A stretch of DNA of 34,231 nucleotides. It comes from an uncultured Prevotellaceae bacterium. GTDB lineage: Bacteria; Bacteroidota; Bacteroidia; Bacteroidales; Bacteroidaceae. The notes beneath the pieces were generated by a model. That model did no database searches. It saw only the letters and a list, made by a program, of their open reading frames with translations, and had not been told where the DNA came from. Location of the stretch: assembly GCA_947303855.1 (NCBI GenBank), contig CAMYZO010000033.1, positions 1-34,231 on the forward strand, in the 5' to 3' direction. Of this stretch, positions 15,901 through 22,606 are shown in pieces (within the stretch, counting starts at the first letter, position 1; the number at the start of each line of letters is the position of its first letter). Made by a program: the position numbers and the translations under genes.

Positions 15901-17192
15901 GCAACATGGTGCAGGACTTCTGGACCATGACCCAGCAGAAAGACATAGCCATCACCTTCACCCCCTCGGAAAAGAAACACCTGCTGCCGTTTGACAAGCA
16001 GATGGTAGAGACCATCGTCTACAACCTGCTGTCGAACGCTGTCAAATACACGCCGGAACACGGCAGCATCAGAGTGGGGCTGCACATAGAAGCGGCAGAG
16101 CTGCTGCTGACGGTAGAAGACAACGGTCCCGGCATCAGCGCCGAACAGCAAGCACGTCTTTTCAAGCCTTTCATGAGCGGCTATGCCAGCCAGGGAGGCA
16201 TGGGAATAGGACTCTACACCGCCCGCCAAATGGCCGTGGCACACAAGGGGCAATTGGATTACGAGCCGACAGGCCATGGCTCACGCTTCACATTACGACT
16301 GCCGGCCACCGACGAGCCTTACGCCGCTGAGGATTACCGGACGCACCAAGGCCAGGCAGGCCGGGAGCCAGAACAGCCGGACAGCATGAGCGAGGCACTT
16401 ATCCGCGAAATGCGGGGCGAGGCCTTCAACGAGCAGACCGTGGCCATTGTAGAAGACAACCCTGACATGATGGAACAGATAAGCACCGTGGTGGGCGAGT
16501 ATTTCCAGACAGCCACCTACGGTACAGGCCAGGCATTCCTCAAAGCCCTTGAGACCACCACCCCCGACCTGCTGATATGCGATGTGATGCTGCCCGACAC
16601 CGACGGCTATGCCATTGTTACACAGATGAAAAGCAAAGCTGACACCGCCGCCATTCCTGTCATCATGCTGACAGCCCTGGACGACGAGGCGCACCAGATA
16701 CGCGCCTATCGCGCCGGGGCCGACGACTACATGGTGAAGCCCTGCAATTTCCGTCTGCTCATTGCGCGTGCCATGCAACTCATCAAGTGGAGCAGCACCA
16801 AGAAAGTAGCTGATGCTGCCACCGCCGAGACGGCAAACAACGTGAGTCCCATCATTGAAAGCCGGGCCGACAAACTGTTCCTCGACAAACTGGCCATACT
16901 AACAGCCCAGCATATAGGCGAGAGCACCTTCAGCGTAGACCTGCTAGCACAGATGATGAACATAGGCCGCACGAAGTTCTACGGCAAGGTGAAGGAGATG
17001 ACGGGTATGTCGCCCAACAAATACCTGCAGGAAGCTCGTCTGCAAAAAGCCGCCGACCTTCTGGCCGACGGCGAACTGACTGTTGCTGAGGTGAGTTATA
17101 AAGTGGGCTTCCAGGACCCCAGTTACTTTAACAAGTGCTTCAAGGCGAAATACGGTGTGGTGCCCAGCAAATATGTACGAGGCGTTACCTGA
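12999..17192 (+). CDS. Hybrid two-component system sensor/response regulator (HTCS)
   Basis: A 1397-residue one-protein signalling system that senses oligosaccharides in the periplasm and activates carbohydrate genes. In order: signal peptide (MRTTITFFLSILACCYSRA); about 14 beta-propeller repeats of the Reg_prop type (for example GFIWIATNNGLSRYDG, VWVASNNGIYRI); a Y_Y_Y domain; a membrane helix at about 847-868; HisKA with His900 in FTNITHEFRTP; HATPase with DNGPGIS and GGMGIGL; a receiver with Asp1195 in LLICDVMLPD and MVKPCNF; and an AraC-type DNA-binding domain at the C-terminus (SYKVGFQDPSYFNKCFK). Start chosen by signal peptide and promoter. It is divergent from GH28 and ends in an 8-base overlap with the esterase gene. 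It likely regulates the whole pectin cluster. Confidence 0.96.
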   Translation: MRTTITFFLSILACCYSRADSFTLNSRQVTTADGLAGNTINALVQDDEGFIWIATNNGLSRYDGFTTANYTSMASDSGHRLEARVGRIFSDRRQGLLWLNTATYQNACYNLKEGRFVDWTGRGDQYRRQSKLMLTTRGMVLYGNNSGATLSGMTDGRPWAKDFRQALGNMASDDVLTVVEDSSHNIWLPTADGISVLRAGHRDTRPERLLAGTIIAAATTGRATYFLSSDGTVAVYDTQLRQVQLKGNGTIRMPAVMKRPSKVNVGFIWQGRWMLFTPEGTYAMNLHDGTFEKPAAWQVDNGLDQGTCPGYHFVANSSGHLWLFADSGSVKTLDLIPNARYSTNRGRKFNITRTADGRLFIATYGNGLFVYSPVSGQLQHYGANDANPLIHSDYLQCAMTDRQGNVWIGSEAAGAYCLSAISSAKAHYVKPKEERLSDWDNAVSAMMPTEKGLLFGTRQGHIYLTDKSRPLSVVDQKHAPITAHLRDSHGHTWTGTWGDGLYIDGRHYTTTDSLHHLPTDVITHIAEDPTGRVWVATWKAGLLLMDHEGQYKQMLHEDYNGSRINDLEPTDDGTVWVASNNGIYRIKDTGTELYNTENRRFPHNEIHTICSDGKGSLWVGTAGGGVVKCQLDNDGNIVPATVITTGEGLANNNVASIVIDRRGYVWVGTEDGVSRINPETNSVSSYRFASTPQGNTCNNNCATTDSKGRLLIGTADGLLLISPDALLADARPLHSRITDLYINGTSVLELGLLHQALSRTERLELAHNQNSLRLYFSDFEYDSHRRPAFQYFLEGLESGWQSTTTGNHADYSELHPGHYTFHLRSMNAEGKWNDEETLQIIIRQPWWNTLWAWLAYVLLLAGITYYVYRNARERFRIHQQMKMERQLSEFRSQLFTNITHEFRTPLAIIKGAIDKLSTNSNDRAALQTAQRGTGRLLRLVNLFMEFRKATTGNLRLQVEQADIVGFVRNMVQDFWTMTQQKDIAITFTPSEKKHLLPFDKQMVETIVYNLLSNAVKYTPEHGSIRVGLHIEAAELLLTVEDNGPGISAEQQARLFKPFMSGYASQGGMGIGLYTARQMAVAHKGQLDYEPTGHGSRFTLRLPATDEPYAAEDYRTHQGQAGREPEQPDSMSEALIREMRGEAFNEQTVAIVEDNPDMMEQISTVVGEYFQTATYGTGQAFLKALETTTPDLLICDVMLPDTDGYAIVTQMKSKADTAAIPVIMLTALDDEAHQIRAYRAGADDYMVKPCNFRLLIARAMQLIKWSSTKKVADAATAETANNVSPIIESRADKLFLDKLAILTAQHIGESTFSVDLLAQMMNIGRTKFYGKVKEMTGMSPNKYLQEARLQKAADLLADGELTVAEVSYKVGFQDPSYFNKCFKAKYGVVPSKYVRGVT

Positions 17193-18795
17193 CAACAATC
17201 TTTCTACCACCGCAGAGATAGATACCCGGCAGTGTGGGGCACTTCAAAGGAGTGCCCCCTAAGGTAAAAAAACTGGTGTCCCCCTTCTTCTGCGTCTTTG
17301 GACTGACGACACCCGTGGTAGTGGGAGGCGTATCGCTGACCGTCACCTTATAGATATAGATGCCACCGCCAATGATGCAGAAATGCATATCCTGAGGCTC
17401 TGTAAACGTGTCGCGATACCACCACACGTTCTTCTGGCGACTGTAGGAGGCTGTGCCGCCCTGTATCAGGTCGAGATACTGCTCGTACATAGTGTCGCAG
17501 GTGATGCCACGCTGGGACGACTGGTTGGCGGTGACCGCATCAATCATGACATACTGCCCGGGCTTCACCTTCGGGACGATGAGGTAGATGCCGCCGGCAT
17601 AAAGTCCGATATTCTTGCCCGGGTCGATGGTGGCACGGTTGGCATTGGCCGTGAAGAAGAGGCCTTCCGTCTCAGGGAACTTATAGCCCGTAGAGATCTG
17701 CAGCTCGGTGGGTTCCGACCATGAGCCGCCATAGCGATAGCCCCACTTGCTGAGGGATGCCCATTTGGCGTCAGCCTCTATCTGGCTCAGCGACTCCTGG
17801 CTCCAGGCCTTCGTGAAATCCCACTCGCGCTCTGCCTGTACCTCGATGTCGGTACTGCCGTCGGTCGAGGGCTTAGCAGCTTCCACAACAGGACCCTCAA
17901 CCAAGCCCAGTGAAACCAGTTTGTTGTACATCTGCTTGCCCAGATACTCCGTCCAGGGTCCGTCGAAGTGGAGATTATCGCTACGCAGACCGGCATCGCT
18001 CAGATCGATGAAGTGTACGTTCTCGTCTTCATTGGCCACCTGCAACTGTGCCTTCTCGACACCGGCATTATACTGCCTGCTGCGATGGCTGACAGTACCG
18101 AAGATGAAAGGCAGCGACAAGTCGGCTTCATCGCCCGTCTTCTCGTAGACAGCCTGCCGCATGAAGGCGATCATGGTCTTGAAGTTCTGGTAGTAACTGC
18201 TGGCGGCGTTACGGTCGCTCTCGCCCTGATGCCATAGAATGGCTTTGACATCGTAGCCACCGTCGATGGCGGCCAGCGTGCCGTCGACCAGCGAGGCGAA
18301 GCCTTCGGTCAGATTCTTCGTCAGCGAGTTATAGTTGGCGTAGGCGGCCTGCGTAATGTCGTCACCCTTATAGGCATAGTGGGTCTTCATCCACTCAGCA
18401 TCGGCATACCAGACGGGCAGTTTTGCATCAGTCGCATCAGGCGCAATGGCCGTTCCGCCATAGGCACACTTGATGGCGTAGAACGGGCCGGTGGCAGCCT
18501 GGTCAATCCAGTAATTGGTGACATCGCAGAAAGCGAAACGTTCACTGGCATTGAAGGTGCGCACACCAAAGGTTTTCGTAGACGGTGCGCCACAGATGCT
18601 AGCCCACTTCAAGTGGGTATAGGGCGACGAGGGCAGACTGCCGTTGTTGGTCATATAGGCCGGCAGGTTGTTGGTGTACTCGCGCCCATCGGCATTTGAC
18701 TGTCCGGCATACAGAAACACCGGGGCTTTCTGCTGGGCGACAGCCATCACAGACAGGAGCAGCAGGCTCCCGACAAGACTTAGGACTCTCTTCAT
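17185..18795 (-). CDS. Secreted SASA-family (DUF303/CE6-like) acetylesterase with C-terminal sorting motif
   Basis: A 536-residue exported esterase. The signal peptide is MKRVLSLVGSLLLLSVMAVAQ. The SGNH-like catalytic domain has YAGQSNADGR (nucleophile Ser), AIKCAYGGTAI, ILWHQGESDRN and SDNLHFDGPW (Asp-His). The family removes acetyl groups from plant polysaccharides or sialate; here acetylated rhamnogalacturonan is the sensible substrate. About 220 further residues form a beta-rich domain, ending in GIYLCGGRKIVVR, which resembles the short type IX sorting tail seen in Prevotella proteins and in the PL11 neighbour. A palindrome encoding LGGTPLKCP lies directly before this tail. The gene follows PL11 after 12 nt, in one operon. 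Confidence 0.88.
   Translation of the reverse strand: MKRVLSLVGSLLLLSVMAVAQQKAPVFLYAGQSNADGREYTNNLPAYMTNNGSLPSSPYTHLKWASICGAPSTKTFGVRTFNASERFAFCDVTNYWIDQAATGPFYAIKCAYGGTAIAPDATDAKLPVWYADAEWMKTHYAYKGDDITQAAYANYNSLTKNLTEGFASLVDGTLAAIDGGYDVKAILWHQGESDRNAASSYYQNFKTMIAFMRQAVYEKTGDEADLSLPFIFGTVSHRSRQYNAGVEKAQLQVANEDENVHFIDLSDAGLRSDNLHFDGPWTEYLGKQMYNKLVSLGLVEGPVVEAAKPSTDGSTDIEVQAEREWDFTKAWSQESLSQIEADAKWASLSKWGYRYGGSWSEPTELQISTGYKFPETEGLFFTANANRATIDPGKNIGLYAGGIYLIVPKVKPGQYVMIDAVTANQSSQRGITCDTMYEQYLDLIQGGTASYSRQKNVWWYRDTFTEPQDMHFCIIGGGIYIYKVTVSDTPPTTTGVVSPKTQKKGDTSFFTLGGTPLKCPTLPGIYLCGGRKIVVR
17236..17258. repeat. GC-rich hairpin inserted next to the esterase sorting tail
   Basis: A perfect 8-bp stem, GGGGCACT / AGTGCCCC, with loop TCAAAGG. 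It encodes GGTPLKCP in frame. It is a different palindrome type from the CCCCTCTCC elements. Confidence 0.7.
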
Positions 18796-18807
18796 AAAAC
18801 TGCTTTT

Positions 18808-21075
18808 TTATTTCACCATTACTTTACGGCCTCCATGGATGTAGACACCACCGCGGGCAGGGCTGTCAACCTTCTGCCCCATGAGGTTATACCAGGCATC
18901 ATCAGCCTGAACCGTCTTAACGCGCTGAACATTGGTCAGTGTCTGTTCGCGGGCGGCCAGACGGTCGGCCTCAGCCTTGGCGGCAGCCTCCCATATTTCG
19001 GCATCGCTCTTGCGGTCGCTACCCAGGTAGTAGCCCACGTTGGTCGGCTGGTTGTAGCCCACCTGCTCATGGATGCACTGCATATAATATGTATGGTCGG
19101 TCATCAGCCAGGGTATGCGGTGCTCAGTGGGATACCAGGTAGAGAACACCTTAATGTCGGTCAACTTGTCGGCACTGGGCACGATGAACTCCTCGCGCCA
19201 GTCGCCAAGCATATCGCCATACCAGCCGGGATTGGACTTGGTGCTGTTGTTAAACGAAATATCGTAACGGTAGATGGTGAAGGTGCGGCCATGAGAGAAA
19301 CTCTGGATGATACCCTCGTTGATCATCTGGCGGTTCAGATAGCCATCGAACCAGATGCCGGCATTGGCCGAACTTTCCTTTTTACGGTTACCATCATTAT
19401 CCTTCAGTTCCTTGCCATTCTGTGTGAACAGTTCGTTGCCGTATTTCCAGAACTCACAGCCCGGCGAGGCGGGGTCAACGTCGGCCACCATGCAACGTCC
19501 CTGATCACCGGCAGTAGCAGAACGGATGTCCCAGATGGTGCTGCCCGTCTTGGCATCGTGGAGCGCCACCTCAGTAACACCTGTCTCTAAGCAGTGGTAC
19601 ACCTGCAGGCCGGAATAGTCTTTCTGGAACACACCCACATGGTTGGCATCGCCATGTCCCAGGCCCGTAGACCACAGACCGGTGCCATCGTTATCCCAGG
19701 CACACGAGCCGTACATCACCTCGTCAAGACCGTCGCCATCGAGGTCGGCCACGTTAAAGGAGTGATTGCCCTGACTGGCATAGGCACTGTAGGGTTTGCC
19801 GTCCTTGTTCTTGTTCTGCCCGCCGGCATCGTCGGTGTCGATCTTCCAGAGACGGGTCAGCTTGCAGGCAAACTCACCGTCGGGTGTGGCATCGTACTGC
19901 CAGCCCTCGACCACCGTCCGTCCGTACACACCACGTCCCAGGAATATCTGCTTGCCCTTGCCTGTGAACTCTGCCACGCCCAAGCGCAATGAGTTAGCCA
20001 GTTTCCACCAGTACTTGTTGTTTCGGGGATCCCATTTCCAGTCGTTGTCCTTATAGTTTGCGGCCCACTGTGCCGGTGTCTGACCTTCGGGGCCGCGGGC
20101 GATGAAGTTGGCACGAGCCAGCTCCTTGCCGGTCTTACCATCGATGACAGAGAAGAACTCAGGACCACCGTAGCCCTTGGGACCGTCGCCGGTATAGTGA
20201 CCGGCGGGCCACACGCTGCGGTAGTCGGTCTTGCCGTCGCCGTCGGTATCGGGAATGGTGTAACCGTCGCCAAAGACGGTACCCTCGCCGGTCTTCGTCA
20301 CCACCTCAGCGCAGCCGTCGCCATCGAGATCGGCCACGGCAAAGTTGATGGAGTTGCCAGCAATGATGTTAGGCCCCGACATGACACGCCACATGAACGT
20401 GCCGTCCAACTTATAGGCATCGAAGATGGCGATATGCTGAGCCCTCGGGTCGCTGTCGCCAGCACCCTCGCTGGTGCCTGTCACGTTACCCTCGGCATCG
20501 TAGTAGGTCAGCAGGCGCTTCACCACAATCTCAAACTGCCCGTCGCCGTCGAGGTCGCCCACCGACATATCGTTGGCCTGATACTTGAAGGTAGAGATGG
20601 TGCTGACATCCTCGGTAGTCTTCAGGGGGATAGAGATATAGGGCACCTTGGCCTTGGCCTGCTCTGCCTTCATGGTGTATTCGCCAATATAGGTGTCGCA
20701 GTCCTTCTGTCCGGCGTAGGTCAGACGGTAGTGTATGTCGCCGGTAATGGTTGTTAGCGGATTATGCTGATAGTTGGTGCCCCGAATAGCTTTTTTCCCA
20801 GTCTTGAGAATATCGTTCACACACGACCACGTTCCGTTGTCGCCCATCTTGCGCCAGATATCGAACGCGGTGTCCTCGGTGTCACCGGGCAACATGCGCC
20901 AGGTGAGCAGCACCTTGTTGTTGGCGCTCTGGTAGTCGCCGAGATTGATGGCTCCCGAAGCGGGAGCCACGGCAATAGAGCCCCAGAGCCCACGGTCCTG
21001 CATATTGGCTGTTTGAGCTGCCATGGGCAGCATGGTCGACAAAGCGAAAGCTAAAGTCAGTAGCGTTGTTTTCAT
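18808..21075 (-). CDS. Secreted rhamnogalacturonan lyase, PL11 family
   Basis: A 755-residue exported lyase that cuts the rhamnose-galacturonate backbone of rhamnogalacturonan I by beta-elimination. The signal peptide ends near AAQT. The eight-bladed propeller of PL11 is marked by calcium-binding loops DLDGDGQFEIVVKR, DLDGDGCAEVVTKTGEG, DTDGDGKTDYRS and DLDGDGLDEVMYGS, and by family segments such as GHGDANHVG and WYGDMLGDWREE. The length agrees with the family. The C-terminus, YNLMGQKV...GGVYIHGGRKVMVK, is a type IX-like sorting domain, so the enzyme is probably surface-bound or secreted. It has its own promoter with a terminator hairpin in front, and the acetylesterase follows in the same transcript. 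Confidence 0.96.
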   Translation of the reverse strand: MKTTLLTLAFALSTMLPMAAQTANMQDRGLWGSIAVAPASGAINLGDYQSANNKVLLTWRMLPGDTEDTAFDIWRKMGDNGTWSCVNDILKTGKKAIRGTNYQHNPLTTITGDIHYRLTYAGQKDCDTYIGEYTMKAEQAKAKVPYISIPLKTTEDVSTISTFKYQANDMSVGDLDGDGQFEIVVKRLLTYYDAEGNVTGTSEGAGDSDPRAQHIAIFDAYKLDGTFMWRVMSGPNIIAGNSINFAVADLDGDGCAEVVTKTGEGTVFGDGYTIPDTDGDGKTDYRSVWPAGHYTGDGPKGYGGPEFFSVIDGKTGKELARANFIARGPEGQTPAQWAANYKDNDWKWDPRNNKYWWKLANSLRLGVAEFTGKGKQIFLGRGVYGRTVVEGWQYDATPDGEFACKLTRLWKIDTDDAGGQNKNKDGKPYSAYASQGNHSFNVADLDGDGLDEVMYGSCAWDNDGTGLWSTGLGHGDANHVGVFQKDYSGLQVYHCLETGVTEVALHDAKTGSTIWDIRSATAGDQGRCMVADVDPASPGCEFWKYGNELFTQNGKELKDNDGNRKKESSANAGIWFDGYLNRQMINEGIIQSFSHGRTFTIYRYDISFNNSTKSNPGWYGDMLGDWREEFIVPSADKLTDIKVFSTWYPTEHRIPWLMTDHTYYMQCIHEQVGYNQPTNVGYYLGSDRKSDAEIWEAAAKAEADRLAAREQTLTNVQRVKTVQADDAWYNLMGQKVDSPARGGVYIHGGRKVMVK

Positions 21076-21107
21076 ACTTAAAGATGTTTTTAGTTGTTTT
21101 CCTGCCG

Positions 21108-21137
21108 CAAAAGTACGGAAAACGTCCCGCCTACAAG
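21108..21137 (-). promoter_or_regulatory. PL11-esterase promoter
   Basis: TACTTTTG (21108-21115) on the minus strand matches TAnnTTTG; CTTG at 21134-21137 is a possible weak -33 box. The promoter overlaps the terminator hairpin of the upstream gene. Confidence 0.5.
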
Positions 21138-21147
21138 CAGGACGTTT
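21118..21147 (-). terminator. Terminator after the double-SGNH esterase gene
   Basis: A perfect 8-bp stem AAACGTCC / GGACGTTT around a 12-nt loop, followed on the minus strand by a short T-run, starts about 40 nt after the esterase stop codon. It shares bases with the PL11 promoter, so termination and initiation may influence each other. Confidence 0.6.
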
Positions 21148-21185
21148 GTACGTAATTCAGTATTATCGTTCACCGTCGGCCACCA

Positions 21186-22604
21186 TCATCTCACATACTG
21201 CAGGATAAAGTGCTCGGCTATGGGCAGGAACCGGTCGTGGCCACGGGCGTTAAGGTGGGCCGTGTCCGTACCTTTGCCGCCCTGAAAGTAGATTTTGCGA
21301 AACTGTTCGCTGCGCACGAAGATATTACTGTTGCGGGCTGCATCGAACACCGGTATGCCATAACTGCCGCACACCTCAAGCATGGCGTCGACCACCACCT
21401 GGCGCTTGCTGCCAATGAAGTTCTGGCAGGTCCAGGGGGTAAAGAAGAACAGCTGGGCCTTGGGATATTTCTCGATAAGGCCCTCACACAAGATGGCCAG
21501 ACGCTCCTTGAACGTGTCGATACCAATGCTGTCGATCCTGTTACCAGAGGCATCGTTATGACCAGCCACCACCACCACATAGTCAAGGTCGTCGCGCATC
21601 TCAGTATAGCGCTTGTACATGGCCGTGCCCCACTGCTTCAGGTCGAGGGCGATGCAGTTGCCGTTTCTGCCATAGTTATAATACTCCATGCCGTGCTTGC
21701 GGGCAAACTTGTAGTGCCACGTGTTTTCTACCGGCTCACGGTGGTTGCGCACATAACTGTCGCCGATGAAGCCTATCTTCTTTCCCTTCAGCGGGTCAAT
21801 GGCGGGCATGGCCTTCAGCACAGGCAGCAGGGCCTTACCCCAGTACTTGCCCAACATCTGGCCACCCTTCTCATTGGGGTGCAGCCAGTAGGACTTGCCG
21901 TGGGCATCCTTCTCCTCAACAATATCCGTCAGGTAATGCTTCAGGAAATAGTCGTAGGCATCGGCATCGCCTATATGCACATGACCAGCCTTGCTGTTGG
22001 CAACGACGGTCTGGAACTGCTGGTAATAGGCAGCCAGCAGCTTCAGGCTCTTCTTGGAGGCCACGGAGCCGTTCTTAGTGACATAGTCAGAGGTGTTATA
22101 GATAGGACGGTTGAGCACGACATGGGCATCGGGCCACAGGCGGAGCAGGGAGTCGATGATGACCGTCAGGTTCCTGGCATAATCGGCCGGCTCAGTATGG
22201 GCATTATGCTTGCGTTCCACGGCATCGTTGGTGCCCAGCTTGAAGCTGAACACCAAGGGCAGTCCCGGATGGGTCTTTACCAGCTCGCGAGTACTCTTGA
22301 CCACATCGGCGAAATAGGTCTTGTCGCCTGCCGGTATCACGTCGGCGGCGTTAGGGAGGAAGTGGTAGGAGGTCTTTCCGCTTCGCCCGCAGTTCTTGAA
22401 GTAGACGGTGTCGATGCCTTCCTGCTGTGACAGCCAGCGGGCACACTGGACGGGCGGCGCCGTCAGCTCACGCTGCTCATGCAGGGCACCATAGGTGATG
22501 CTATTGCCGATGAACACCAGGTTGTAGGATCTCTGAGTCTCTGCTGCTGTCTTGCCTGTCAGCACACTCAAAACGACGGTTAGGATAAAAGAAAAATGTT
22601 TCAT
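21186..22604 (-). CDS. Secreted esterase with two tandem SGNH/GDSL domains
   Basis: A 472-residue exported protein with two SGNH hydrolase domains in a row. The signal peptide is MKHFSFILTVVLSVLTGKTAAE. Domain 1 has FIGNSITYG (block I Ser), a GRSGKTS glycine block, FKLGTNDA (block III Asn) and WLHPNEKG (block V His). Domain 2 begins near residue 275 with GFIGDSYVRN, then YGRNGN, VVAGHNDAS and DTAHLNARGH. Both sets look complete, so both halves may be active. SGNH esterases remove acetyl or other acyl groups; the context suggests pectin side groups. The start after the GH2 stop was preferred to an ATG 18 nt upstream, which overlaps GH2. It is the last gene of a GH115-GH2-SGNH operon. Confidence 0.9.
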   Translation of the reverse strand: MKHFSFILTVVLSVLTGKTAAETQRSYNLVFIGNSITYGALHEQRELTAPPVQCARWLSQQEGIDTVYFKNCGRSGKTSYHFLPNAADVIPAGDKTYFADVVKSTRELVKTHPGLPLVFSFKLGTNDAVERKHNAHTEPADYARNLTVIIDSLLRLWPDAHVVLNRPIYNTSDYVTKNGSVASKKSLKLLAAYYQQFQTVVANSKAGHVHIGDADAYDYFLKHYLTDIVEEKDAHGKSYWLHPNEKGGQMLGKYWGKALLPVLKAMPAIDPLKGKKIGFIGDSYVRNHREPVENTWHYKFARKHGMEYYNYGRNGNCIALDLKQWGTAMYKRYTEMRDDLDYVVVVAGHNDASGNRIDSIGIDTFKERLAILCEGLIEKYPKAQLFFFTPWTCQNFIGSKRQVVVDAMLEVCGSYGIPVFDAARNSNIFVRSEQFRKIYFQGGKGTDTAHLNARGHDRFLPIAEHFILQYVR

Positions 22605-22606
22605 AG

